5,897 bases of DNA from an uncultured Faecalibacterium sp. (GTDB taxonomy: Bacteria; Bacillota; Clostridia; Oscillospirales; Ruminococcaceae), in the NCBI GenBank assembly GCA_900765705.1, contig CAAFSR010000309.1, positions 1 through 5,897 on the forward strand, in the 5' to 3' direction. This document shows positions 1-4,329 of the stretch, one piece after another (the first letter of the stretch is position 1; the number at the start of each line of letters is the position of its first letter). Both the position numbers and the translations under genes were made by a program. The notes beneath the pieces were generated by a model. It was not told where the DNA came from, searched no databases, and was given only the letters and a program-made list of their open reading frames with translations.

Positions 1-434
1 AGCCGACCCCCGTAGCAGCGGAACAGCCAGCCCCGGTGCAGGAGCACCCCGCAGACCCGGTGCTGACCAAGCCCCGCAGCGTGGCGCAGCAGGGCACGAA
101 CCCCTTCCCGTACTGGGGACAGATCGTGCAGAAGCTGGAAGGCATCGACCCCATGCTGTATATGTATCTGCGCAAGTCCAAGGCTTACTTTGACGGCACC
201 CGTGTGCTGATCGACGGCGGCAAGACCTTCCGGGATTTTATCCGGGTGAACAAGGACAGCCAGAAACTGATCAAAAAGCTGATCGCCGAGGTGTCCGGCG
301 TGCCGGTGCCCATCGGCCCTTACGAGCCCAAGGCTGCCGGAAAGACTGCCTCCAACGCAGAGCAGTCCCTTTTGGCGCTGGAAAAGCTTGGTTTAGAGGT
401 CAGCATTGAGGATACCGCCCGCAAAAAACGATAA
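1..434 (+). CDS. dnaX: DNA polymerase III subunit gamma/tau, C-terminal part (5' end outside window)
   Basis: The reading frame is open from the window edge (first full codon at 3) to a TAA at 432-434, so only about 143 C-terminal residues are present. The first stretch is a Pro/Ala/Gln/Val-rich linker, as found between the clamp-loader core and the tau C-terminal domain. It is followed by a block starting NPFPYWGQIVQKL and running through DPMLYMYLRKSKAYFDG to LIAEVSGVPV, which has the pattern of the tau C-terminal domain: a Trp near the start, then a Leu-rich helix, a short beta pair and a terminal EVxG helix. In the replisome this subunit assembles the clamp loader and the tau form contacts the polymerase. 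The position directly before ybaB and recR is the classic dnaX-ybaB-recR order and supports the call. The GTG at 36 is an internal valine codon, not a start. The ATPase core and any programmed frameshift site lie outside the window. Confidence 0.85.
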   Translation, partial: PTPVAAEQPAPVQEHPADPVLTKPRSVAQQGTNPFPYWGQIVQKLEGIDPMLYMYLRKSKAYFDGTRVLIDGGKTFRDFIRVNKDSQKLIKKLIAEVSGVPVPIGPYEPKAAGKTASNAEQSLLALEKLGLEVSIEDTARKKR

Positions 435-463
435 AAATTGTTTATAATAAAGGAGATACCACT

Positions 464-802
464 ATGAAAGCAAGAATGCCCGCAGGCTACGGCCGCCCCG
501 ATATGAACGCCCTGATGCGTCAGGCTCAGAAGATGCAGGAGGACATGAAGAACAAGCAGGCCGAGCTGGAAGCCGCCGAGTACACCGGCAGCGCTGCCGG
601 TGAGATGGTGACTGTGAAGATGAACGGCAAGCACGAGGTGCTGGCCATCACCATCAAGCCCGAGGCCGTGGACCCGGACGACATCGAGATGCTGGAAGAT
701 ATGGTGGCTGCTGCCATCAACGCTACCGTGAAGCAGGTGGACGAGACCGCTGAGGCCGAGATGGGTAAGCTGACCGGCGGCCTGAACATTCCGGGCCTCT
801 GA
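464..802 (+). CDS. ybaB: YbaB/EbfC family nucleoid-associated DNA-binding protein
   Basis: This 112-residue protein matches the YbaB/EbfC family in size and layout. There is a Met/Gln/Lys-rich N-terminal helix (about residues 13-40, containing MRQAQKMQEDM), then a beta sheet (GSAAGEMVTVKMNGKHEVLAITIKPE, 42-67), then an acidic helix (DPDDIEMLEDMVAAAINATVK, 70-90). The C-terminus is MGKLTGGLNIPGL, a family-typical Gly-rich tail. Family members form dimers that bind DNA and are thought to help organise the nucleoid or assist recombination with RecR. The ATG at 464 is chosen because an AAAGGAG site at 449-455 lies 8 nt upstream; the Met at codon 5 is too far from it. It sits 29 nt after dnaX and 19 nt before recR, with no terminator on either side, so it is almost certainly co-transcribed with both. 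The function is inferred from family and gene order. Confidence 0.93.
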   Translation: MKARMPAGYGRPDMNALMRQAQKMQEDMKNKQAELEAAEYTGSAAGEMVTVKMNGKHEVLAITIKPEAVDPDDIEMLEDMVAAAINATVKQVDETAEAEMGKLTGGLNIPGL

Positions 803-821
803 TCCGGGAAGGGGAGATACC

Positions 822-1421
822 ATGGACTACACTGCCGCACCGCTGGAAAAGCTGATCGAAGAGTTCGGCAAATTTCAGGGCGTGGGCCGCAAGGGCGCTA
901 CCCGCATGGCCTATCAGGTGCTGAGTATGTCGGATAAGGATGCTGCGGCGCTGGCCGATGCCATCCGTGGTGCACACACCCGGCTGCACCGGTGCCGCAT
1001 CTGCCAGAACTACACGGACGCCGACCTGTGCCCGGTATGCGCCAGCGCCAAGCGGGATACCTCGGTGATCTGCGTGGTGGAAAAGCCCCGGGATGTGCAG
1101 GCCTTTGAGCGCACCCGGGAGTATAACGGCCTGTACCATGTGCTGCACGGCCTGCTGGACCCGCTGGCCGGTGTGGGCGCAGAACAGCTGACTGTCAAGG
1201 AACTGCTGGCGCGGCTGAAGGACGATACGGTGAAGGAGGTCATCATGGCCATGAACCCCACCGTGGAGGGCGAGGCTACCGCCATGTATCTGGCAAAGCT
1301 CATCAAGCCGCTTGGCATCCGGGTCACCCGGCTTGCCTCCGGTCTGCCGGTGGGTGCAAGTCTGGAATATGCCGACGAGACCACCCTGTACCGGGCGCTT
1401 TCCGGCCGGGGAGAGCTGTAA
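822..1421 (+). CDS. recR: Recombination mediator protein RecR
   Basis: The 199-residue product has the full RecR plan at the usual family length. A helix-hairpin-helix DNA-binding segment lies near residues 16-34 (FGKFQGVGRKGATRMAYQVL). A four-cysteine zinc finger follows with Cys58, Cys61, Cys70 and Cys73 (CRIC...CPVC). The Toprim domain covers about 81-175, including VVEKPRDVQAFE (Glu87) and NPTVEGEATA (145-154). The conserved tail ASGLPVGASLEYADETTL follows. RecR works with RecO and RecF to load RecA on gapped, SSB-coated DNA during repair. The start at 822 follows an AAGGGGAG site (809-816) by 5 nt. The GGAGATACCA block spanning the ribosome site is the same as that before ybaB. All key cysteines and Toprim residues are present, so the protein looks functional. 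It is the last gene of the dnaX-ybaB-recR unit. Confidence 0.97.
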   Translation: MDYTAAPLEKLIEEFGKFQGVGRKGATRMAYQVLSMSDKDAAALADAIRGAHTRLHRCRICQNYTDADLCPVCASAKRDTSVICVVEKPRDVQAFERTREYNGLYHVLHGLLDPLAGVGAEQLTVKELLARLKDDTVKEVIMAMNPTVEGEATAMYLAKLIKPLGIRVTRLASGLPVGASLEYADETTLYRALSGRGEL

Positions 1422-1423
1422 GC

Positions 1424-1439
1424 TTGTAAAAATTTACAA
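1424..1439. promoter_or_regulatory. AT-rich inverted repeat between recR and the smpB promoter
   Basis: A perfect 7-bp inverted repeat, TTGTAAA-AA-TTTACAA, lies 3 nt after the recR stop and ends 18 nt upstream of the smpB -35 element. It has no GC core and no following T run, so it is a poor intrinsic terminator. A protein-binding operator fits better, but it matches no regulator motif I can name. Confidence 0.3.
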
Positions 1440-1457
1440 TTCTGTCAGAAACAGCCC

Positions 1458-1485
1458 TTGCAATACCCTGAAAAAATGGTATACT
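1458..1485 (+). promoter_or_regulatory. Sigma-A-type promoter of smpB (and probably ssrA)
   Basis: A TTGCAA -35 element (1458-1463) and a TATACT -10 element (1480-1485) are separated by 16 nt. A TG dinucleotide at 1477-1478 makes an extended -10. Transcription would start near 1492, giving a short leader of about 30 nt that carries the smpB ribosome site. It shows that smpB is transcribed independently of the dnaX-recR operon. No separate good promoter was found before ssrA, so this one may feed both. Confidence 0.7.
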
Positions 1486-1522
1486 GAAACAACGAACGGA
1501 ACGGAGAAAGGAGGCGCGCAGC

Positions 1523-2005
1523 ATGGCACCCACAAAGGAGCGCCCGGCAACCAAGACCATTGCCACCAACCGCGAAGCGCGCCACGAGTATTTTGTTCTG
1601 GAAGCGCTGGAGACCGGTGTGGAACTCAAAGGCACCGAGGTAAAAAGCCTGCGGGCCGGCGGGGTCAACCTGAAGGACAGCTGGGTGGACATTGAAAACG
1701 GCGAGCTGCTGGTAAAGGGAATGCACATCAGCCCCTACGACCACGGCAACATGTTCAATCAGGACCCCATGCGTGTCCGGCGGCTTCTGGCGCACAAAAG
1801 TGAGATCCGGCGCCTGCACCAGCAGTGCAAACTGCAGGGCTATACACTGGTACCGCTCTCGCTTTATTTCAAGCATGGCCGCGTAAAAATGGAAGTGGGC
1901 CTGTGCAAAGGCAAAAAGCTGTACGATAAGCGTGCCGATGCCGCCCAGCGCGACGCAAAGCGCTCCATTGACCGGGCTATCAAATCCAACGGCAAGTATT
2001 ATTAA
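1523..2005 (+). CDS. smpB: SsrA-binding protein SmpB
   Basis: This 160-residue protein is a standard SmpB: an oligonucleotide-binding barrel that binds the tRNA-like end of tmRNA and carries it to stalled ribosomes for trans-translation. Family signatures appear in order: NREARHEYFVLE (16-27), GTEVKSLR (37-44), NLKDSW (49-54), MHISPYDHGN (67-76), GYTLVPLSLYF (106-116) and KGKKLYDKR (129-137). A basic C-terminal tail (138-160, RDAKRSIDRAIK then NGKYY) matches the part that folds into a helix in the mRNA channel. The start at 1523 follows an AAAGGAGG site (1507-1514) by 8 nt. The first 15 residues, rich in Lys, Thr and Pro, are a variable extension. The tmRNA gene begins 73 nt downstream, placing both partners of the rescue system together. 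No truncation or missing motif is seen. Confidence 0.97.
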   Translation: MAPTKERPATKTIATNREARHEYFVLEALETGVELKGTEVKSLRAGGVNLKDSWVDIENGELLVKGMHISPYDHGNMFNQDPMRVRRLLAHKSEIRRLHQQCKLQGYTLVPLSLYFKHGRVKMEVGLCKGKKLYDKRADAAQRDAKRSIDRAIKSNGKYY

Positions 2006-2022
2006 GGTTTCCAAATTACAGA

Positions 2023-2071
2023 CTGCGGCTCACCGCAGAAAACCAAGCTTTCCGCACATCGCAAGATGTGC
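2023..2071 (+). promoter_or_regulatory. Two consecutive RNA hairpins between smpB and ssrA
   Basis: The first hairpin has a perfect GC-rich 6-bp stem, CTGCGG/CCGCAG (2023-2028 with 2033-2038) and a CTCA loop. The second has a perfect 7-bp stem, GCACATC/GATGTGC (2054-2060 with 2065-2071), with a GCAA (GNRA) tetraloop. The second hairpin ends 7 nt before the tmRNA acceptor stem. It is followed by TTTAT, too weak for a confident terminator. Possible roles are a partial terminator or attenuator between smpB and ssrA, or a structure guiding 5' processing of pre-tmRNA. The stems are read directly; the role is inference. Confidence 0.45.
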
Positions 2072-2078
2072 TTTATAG

Positions 2079-2429
2079 GGGGGCGTAAAGGTTTCGACGG
2101 GGGGAGCAAGGTCTGGGCAGCGGGTAGCAGTGGGGGAACTGCTCTATAACTCCTCCAAAAAAATTAACTGACAACAATAATTATCAGTTGCTCGCAGCCT
2201 GAGTGCTGCGCGTTCCGCCCACTCTTGTGTCGTGTGGGGTCGGGGCGTCCTTTAGACACAGCACCTGAACGGACCTAAGCTTTGCGGACCGGCAGGAACT
2301 CATGAAGCTACCAAAGCGCTAGCCTGACGATCGGCGTGGCGCGGCGGGAATGTTGTAGATCGCCTGCACCCGGAGACACCTACACTGAGCTCTTTTCGGA
2401 CATGGGTTCGACTCCCATCGCCTCCACCA
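2079..2429 (+). ncRNA. ssrA: Transfer-messenger RNA (tmRNA)
   Basis: A complete one-piece tmRNA of about 351 nt. The 5' acceptor strand GGGGGCG (2079-2085) pairs with CGCCTCC (2419-2425), including the usual G-U at the third pair; ACCA (2426-2429) is encoded. The T-arm is ATGGG/CCCAT (2402-2406 with 2414-2418) around a TTCGACT loop. The 5' part has the expected GTTTCGACGG block. Pseudoknot 1 is formed by AGCAGT/ACTGCT (2126-2131 with 2138-2143), whose G-rich loop can pair with TCCTCC (2151-2156). Pseudoknot 2 is supported by CCCAC/GTGGG (2218-2222 with 2234-2238) and TGTGTC/GACACA (2226-2231 with 2255-2260). The tag frame follows an A7 run and ends in a TGA. This RNA, charged with Ala and bound to SmpB, rescues stalled ribosomes and adds a degradation tag. 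The exact 5' end could be 2078 or 2079. Confidence 0.96.
2170..2202 (+). other. tmRNA-encoded proteolysis tag reading frame
   Basis: Reading back from the TGA at 2200-2202 gives the tag DNNNYQLLAA, with GAC (2170-2172) as the likely resume codon. With the alanine brought by the charged tmRNA, the added peptide would be ADNNNYQLLAA. The resume codon lies 13 nt after pseudoknot 1 and follows an A7 run and TTAACT, closely resembling the spacing and context known in E. coli tmRNA. The stop codon falls in the loop of a 6-bp hairpin, CGCAGC/GCTGCG (2193-2198 with 2205-2210), as expected for helix P5. The terminal Leu-Ala-Ala is the conserved ClpXP-type signal. The C-terminal part is secure; the exact resume codon is inferred. 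Confidence 0.78.
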
Positions 2430-2431
2430 AC

Positions 2432-2471
2432 AAAAAAGCCACCTGAAAACGTAAGTTTTCAGGTGGCTTTT
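2432..2471. terminator. Bidirectional intrinsic terminator between ssrA and the DUF1836 gene
   Basis: A perfect 13-bp stem (2438-2450 with 2455-2467; arms beginning GCCACC and ending GGTGGC) surrounds a GTAA loop. On the + strand it is followed by TTTT (2468-2471), ending the tmRNA transcript. On the - strand the flanking A run (2432-2437) becomes T6, ending the convergent DUF1836 gene whose stop codon is 24 nt away. The longer T run suggests it works best for the - strand gene. Confidence 0.92.
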
Positions 2472-2495
2472 GCTATACGGAGCGCTATCGGTGCG

Positions 2496-3038
2496 TTACG
2501 CCAGATCCGGCAGAATGTCCGACCACAGGGACTGCTCCTGCCGCAAAGCGTCGAAGCAGCAGTCCAGATATATTTTGTTGACCGCAGCAAAAATGGTGCT
2601 GCGCAGCAGCAGCCTCTCGTCGTTCAGCTCGCCCTCGGGCAGGGCGGCCTTGCCACTGAACACCACTGCCAGACAGGCCTCCAACTCCTCACAGAAGATA
2701 TCGTAGGCTGTTCCGGCAGAGCAATGCTCCCGCTGCATTTTGAACAGGGTGTCGATGTTTTCAATCGAGAGCACGGTTTTGGAAACTGCAATGTACATCA
2801 GGGATGCGATCTGATCCCGGGTATATTTTTTGCGGATGGGGTGATCCACCACCCCTTTTTTGACATAGTTGCTCACCATGGACGGGGTAAGCTCCACCCC
2901 GCAGAAGCTGCGGAAGTAGCCGTTGACGAACTGCACCGTCTGGTCCAGATACAGCCCTACCGAGGGAAGATCGTTGTACCGGGGCAGGGCAAAGCCCGCA
3001 GCACACGCCGCAACGCGGAGTTTGGTTTCAGCTTTCAT
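2496..3038 (-). CDS. DUF1836 domain-containing protein, probable MerR-like helix-turn-helix regulator
   Basis: The 180-residue product matches the DUF1836 pattern recalled for Firmicutes: FALPRYNDLPSVGLYLDQTVQFVNGYF (16-42), then LTPSMVSNYVKKGVVDHPIRKKYTRDQIASL (50-80). The second block looks like a MerR-type winged helix-turn-helix: a recognition helix around SMVSNYVKKG, a wing around HPIRKKY, and the next helix RDQIASLMYIAVSKTVLSIENI. The C-terminal half (100-180) is helical, with Cys at 106, 116, 122, 150 and 151, and could be a dimerisation or sensing region; no known ligand motif is seen. The role of the family is not established; transcription control is inference from the fold. The ATG at 3036-3038 is the only in-frame start, since a TGA lies 15 nt upstream, yet no clear Shine-Dalgarno precedes it. 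It diverges from degV and converges on ssrA. Confidence 0.85.
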   Translation of the reverse strand: MKAETKLRVAACAAGFALPRYNDLPSVGLYLDQTVQFVNGYFRSFCGVELTPSMVSNYVKKGVVDHPIRKKYTRDQIASLMYIAVSKTVLSIENIDTLFKMQREHCSAGTAYDIFCEELEACLAVVFSGKAALPEGELNDERLLLRSTIFAAVNKIYLDCCFDALRQEQSLWSDILPDLA

Positions 3039-3100
3039 AGTATCTTGTTCTGTTCATGATCCTGCATTTTTTGCAAGCAGGAACGTTGTTTTTATGCAAA

Positions 3101-3136
3101 GGCAGGGCAATTGCTTTCCACAAAAGCACTTCTGCC
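3101..3136 (-). promoter_or_regulatory. Stem-loop at the 5' end of the DUF1836 leader RNA
   Basis: Two nested stems can form at the start of the predicted leader: an outer 5-bp stem GGCAG/CTGCC (3101-3105 with 3132-3136) and an inner 6-bp stem TGCTTT/AAAGCA (3112-3117 with 3123-3128) around a 5-nt loop. The arrangement begins within a few bases of the predicted transcript start. It does not match a riboswitch class I recognise; a role in RNA stability or translation control is a guess. Confidence 0.35.
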
Positions 3137-3144
3137 TATGGAAC

Positions 3145-3173
3145 AGTATACCGCATTTTGGAAAATTGGTCAA
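3145..3173 (-). promoter_or_regulatory. Promoter of the DUF1836 gene
   Basis: Read on the - strand, TTGACC (3168-3173) and TATACT (3145-3150) are separated by exactly 17 nt, close to the sigma-A consensus. Transcription would begin near 3138, leaving an untranslated leader of about 100 nt. A second TTGACC (3175-3180) lies 7 bp further upstream, forming a direct repeat with the -35 hexamer. Confidence 0.75.
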
Positions 3174-3212
3174 CGGTCAATGAAAACTTTATAAAAGAAT
3201 TTGAAAAAACAG

Positions 3213-3241
3213 TTGACAGGTTTTTGAAAAACTGCTATGAT
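3213..3241 (+). promoter_or_regulatory. Near-consensus promoter of degV
   Basis: A perfect TTGACA -35 (3213-3218), a 17-nt spacer and a TATGAT -10 (3236-3241) with an upstream TG (3233-3234, extended -10) make this the strongest promoter in the window. Transcription would start near 3248, giving a leader of about 50 nt. The spacer holds a centred TTTTTGAAAAA palindrome (3221-3231). TTGAAAAA-type repeats occur at 3201-3210 and 3224-3232, a possible operator arrangement. Confidence 0.85.
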
Positions 3242-3298
3242 GGTTGCGGAACAAAGGAATAACTGCGGCCTTGCACCGCTTGAAAATGGAGAAAAAGT

Positions 3299-4147
3299 AT
3301 GAAAAGCAAAATCGTTGTAGATTCTTCTGCAAATCTGTACGAGCTCCCCGGTGTGGGGTTTGCCTGTGTGCCGCTGAAGATCCTGACCGATGAGCAGGAG
3401 TATGTGGATACCGCAGAGATCGATGCCCCTGCGCTGGCCGAGATGCTGCGCACCTATAAAGGCCGCACCAGCACCTCCTGCCCCAATATCTCGGATTGGC
3501 TCACGGCCTACGAGGGTGCAGACGAGGTGTATGTTGTAACCATCACCGGCACGCTGTCTGGCGCTTACAACGCCGCGCTGCTGGCGGGCGAGGAGTACGA
3601 GCAGAGCCACGAGGGTGCGCGGGTCTTTGTACTGGACAGCCTGTCCACCGGTGCGGAGTCCCGCCTGCTGGTGGAGCGTCTGGCGGCGCTGATCAAGGCA
3701 GGCAAGCCCTTTGATACCGTGTGCGAGGAGATCCGGGCGTACCATGAGCACACCCATCTGCTGTTTGCGCTGGAATCTCTGGCAAACCTTGCACGCAATG
3801 GCCGCGTAAAGCCGGCGGTAGCTGCTGTGGCGCGGATGCTGGGCATCCGGGTCATCGGGCAGGCCAGCGACGCCGGTGATCTGGAGGTTATATGCAAGAC
3901 CCGTGGCGAGCACGGCGCACTGGAGCGCATGGTGCTGGAAATGAAGGCGCATGGCCTGACCAATGGTCGGGTACACATCGACCATTGCTGCAACGCTGCC
4001 GCTGCGGAGCGGCTGAAGCACATGGTCCATGCTGTGTTCCCGGAGGCCAAGGTGGAGGTGGGTACCTGCGGTGCTCTGTGCAGCTACTACGCGGAGTACG
4101 GTGGCCTGATGGTGGGCTACGAGGATAACGAGGCACCGGCCATCTGA
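3299..4147 (+). CDS. DegV family fatty acid-binding protein
   Basis: This 282-residue protein has the usual DegV length and two-domain plan. The N-terminal domain starts KIVVDSSANL and continues with FACVPLKILTDEQEYVDT. The ligand-binding motif RTSTSCPNISDW lies at 56-67 (Thr59, Ser60). ITGTLSGAYNAA (82-93, Ser87) and VLDSLSTGAES (111-121) are further conserved blocks. LESLANLARNGRVKP (158-172) and LGIRVIGQAS follow. The C-terminus, GALCSYYAEYGGLMVGYE, replaces the HxGPG-like motif of other DegV proteins and looks like a clostridial subtype. Family members such as FakB bind one fatty acid and present it to FakA kinase for phospholipid synthesis; no fakA is seen here, so the ligand and partner are unknown. 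The start at 3299 follows GGAG (3288-3291) by 7 nt. It is a single-gene unit with its own promoter and terminator, divergent from DUF1836. Confidence 0.92.
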   Translation: MKSKIVVDSSANLYELPGVGFACVPLKILTDEQEYVDTAEIDAPALAEMLRTYKGRTSTSCPNISDWLTAYEGADEVYVVTITGTLSGAYNAALLAGEEYEQSHEGARVFVLDSLSTGAESRLLVERLAALIKAGKPFDTVCEEIRAYHEHTHLLFALESLANLARNGRVKPAVAAVARMLGIRVIGQASDAGDLEVICKTRGEHGALERMVLEMKAHGLTNGRVHIDHCCNAAAAERLKHMVHAVFPEAKVEVGTCGALCSYYAEYGGLMVGYEDNEAPAI

Positions 4148-4165
4148 GCGATATAACGTAAAAAT

Positions 4166-4235
4166 AAAAAAGCATCTGCAACAAAAAATCGCTGCGTTTC
4201 TGTATGTCCGGAGCGAATGTTGCGGATGCTTTTTT
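4166..4235 (+). terminator. degV terminator with a long, internally folded loop
   Basis: An 11-bp stem pairs GCATCTGCAAC (4172-4182) with GTTGCGGATGC (4219-4229), including one G-U. It is flanked by A6 (4166-4171) and T6 (4230-4235). The 36-nt loop is unusually long, but its TCGCT (4189-4193) can pair with AGCGA (4212-4216), extending the hairpin. The position 18 nt after the degV stop and the T run support termination. The symmetric A and T runs would also work on the other strand, though no gene converges here. Confidence 0.85.
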
Positions 4236-4269
4236 GCTTTGCATACAAAAATCGTCCCGCACCAAAATC

Positions 4270-4312
4270 TTGCAAAGGCGGAAAAACCGCGCTATACTTA
4301 CCTATAATTATA
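4270..4312 (+). promoter_or_regulatory. Promoter of the cardiolipin synthase gene with operator-like palindromes
   Basis: TTGCAA (4270-4275), a 17-nt spacer and TATACT (4293-4298) form a sigma-A-type promoter; the same two hexamers are used before smpB. The spacer contains an inverted repeat, GCGG-AAAAA-CCGC (4278-4290). A perfect palindrome, TATAATTATA (4303-4312), sits at the expected start of transcription near 4305. Either could bind a regulator. The TATAAT inside the palindrome could be an alternative -10 but has no -35 partner at the right distance. Confidence 0.7.
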
Positions 4313-4329
4313 GAAACGGGGGAGAAGGT

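Noticed and set aside
443..448. TATAAT just before the ybaB ribosome site as an internal promoter
   Set aside because: No -35 element lies at a workable distance, and the transcript would start inside or after the ribosome site.
1968..2002. TTGACC and TATTAT near the end of smpB as an ssrA promoter
   Set aside because: The spacer is about 23 nt, well beyond the usual 16-18, so it is not supported.
1445..2014. A 189-codon - strand frame opposite smpB
   Set aside because: It is antisense to a well-supported smpB and crosses the smpB promoter and ribosome site.
2463..3059. A 198-codon open frame on the + strand opposite DUF1836
   Set aside because: It begins inside the terminator hairpin, has no ribosome site, and mirrors the recognised DUF1836 gene.
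3056..3262. A 68-codon + strand frame in the DUF1836-degV intergenic region
   Set aside because: It has no Shine-Dalgarno, overlaps both divergent promoters including the degV -10, and would need a promoter further left, for which none is seen.
3265..3279. A GCGG/CCGC hairpin in the degV leader
   Set aside because: The stem is only 4 bp with a 7-nt loop, easily expected by chance.
3170..4030. A 286-codon open frame on the - strand opposite degV
   Set aside because: It is antisense to a clear DegV coding region, resembles no family I know, and extends through the degV promoter.
4204..4329. A 42-codon N-terminal extension of the cardiolipin synthase
   Set aside because: The upstream ATG lies inside the degV terminator loop and before the cls promoter, while a good ribosome site precedes the ATG at 4330.
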